The position numbers were made by a program, and so were the translations under genes. From an uncultured Siphonobacter sp. (GTDB lineage Bacteria > Bacteroidota > Bacteroidia > Cytophagales > Spirosomataceae), in contig CAJYIW010000011.1 in the NCBI GenBank assembly GCA_913775095.1, positions 1 to 45,260 on the forward strand: DNA of 45,260 nt, written 5' to 3'. The notes beneath the pieces are model-generated. The model searched no databases, had not been told where the DNA came from, and saw only the letters and a program-made list of their open reading frames with translations. Every line of letters starts with the position of its first letter. Position 1 is the first letter of the stretch. This document shows, piece by piece, positions 45,150-45,260 of the stretch.

Positions 45150-45260
45150 AACTGACAACTGACAACTGACAACTGACAACTGACAACTGACAACTGACAA
45201 CTGACAACTGACAACTGACAACTGACAACTGACAACTGACAACTGACAACTGACAACTGA
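45150..45260. repeat. AACTGAC heptanucleotide microsatellite, runs off the window
   Basis: The 7-bp unit AACTGAC is repeated perfectly about 16 times to the window end (111 bp). The true length is unknown. Confidence 0.9.

Larger units (their letters stand above)
44781..45260. other. Repeat-rich gene-free end of the window
   Basis: 480 bp without a gene, holding the fabG promoter, hairpins, the third composite element and the start of a heptad array. Confidence 0.65.

Noticed and set aside
45150-45260. CRISPR or coding repeat from the AACTGAC array
   Set aside because: It is a plain 7-bp microsatellite; 7 is not a multiple of 3 and there is no spacer.

Overview
The window looks like chromosomal core sequence of a Bacteroidota bacterium, most likely order Cytophagales (Spirosomaceae/Cytophagaceae type). 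The evidence is the gene content: a TamA-like lipoprotein, the neighbourhood miaB, sigma-54 activator, lptE, secG, groESL, a queuosine-precursor transporter, PorT-like and DUF2279 proteins, and Bacteroidetes-type ECF sigma factors. Several promoters carry the Bacteroidota -7 box TAnnTTTG, and Shine-Dalgarno sequences are mostly absent. I see no rRNA, tRNA, insertion sequence, prophage or CRISPR array. Base composition looks even throughout. The genus is not determined.

Layout. 1-6.7 kb: a Gfo/Idh/MocA oxidoreductase cut by the window edge, alanine aminotransferase alaA, a YhhQ/VUT transporter, a SpoU-type RNA methyltransferase and, divergent from it, a TamL-like Omp85 lipoprotein. 6.7-15.3 kb: an HhH-glycosylase-like protein of unknown role, miaB, a REC-less sigma-54 activator, lptE, a TPR-like protein, secG, an unknown protein and groES-groEL. 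15.3-26.8 kb: a secreted trehalose-synthase-like GH13 enzyme, an M14 peptidase, a DUF481 barrel, a LolD-like ATPase, sucC, an M48 lipoprotein protease, a FAH-family enzyme, an M23 peptidase and a Bcp peroxiredoxin. 26.9-32.1 kb: a split transketolase, an ECF sigma / one-TM protein / Spy-like periplasmic protein cassette, a PorT-like barrel and YqgE/AlgH. 32.4-39.2 kb: a DeoR regulator divergent from a HAD phosphatase / deoxyribonucleotidase / MFS operon, an EamA permease, a secreted alpha/beta hydrolase and a LacI regulator. 39.5-45.3 kb: an ECF sigma factor without a neighbouring anti-sigma gene, DUF2279 and VWA membrane proteins, fabG, and two repeat-rich intergenic regions.

Envelope biology is prominent: TamL, LptE, SecG, LolD, M23, M48, DUF481, PorT-like, AlgH, and the sigma/Spy cassette as a probable envelope-stress circuit. 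Most transcription units end in strong hairpins with U-tracts, many placed between convergent genes.

The least explained sequence is non-coding. One is a roughly 150-bp composite element made of four hairpins, present as two near-identical direct copies (40427-40728) and one diverged copy (44969-45148) whose stems are kept by paired or wobble changes. Around it lies a family of mini-hairpins of the type CCCGGAT-loop-ATCCGGG. A second repeat class is built of degenerate 7-bp units (AACTGAC / CTCAAAA type); it recurs at several intergenic sites, twice as a large inverted repeat. Candidate regulatory sites include a perfect palindrome CTGACA-N3-TGTCAG in the miaB promoter with a weaker relative before groES, a 10-bp-arm inverted repeat between the oxidoreductase gene and alaA, and a tandem 12-bp repeat between the LacI and ECF sigma genes.
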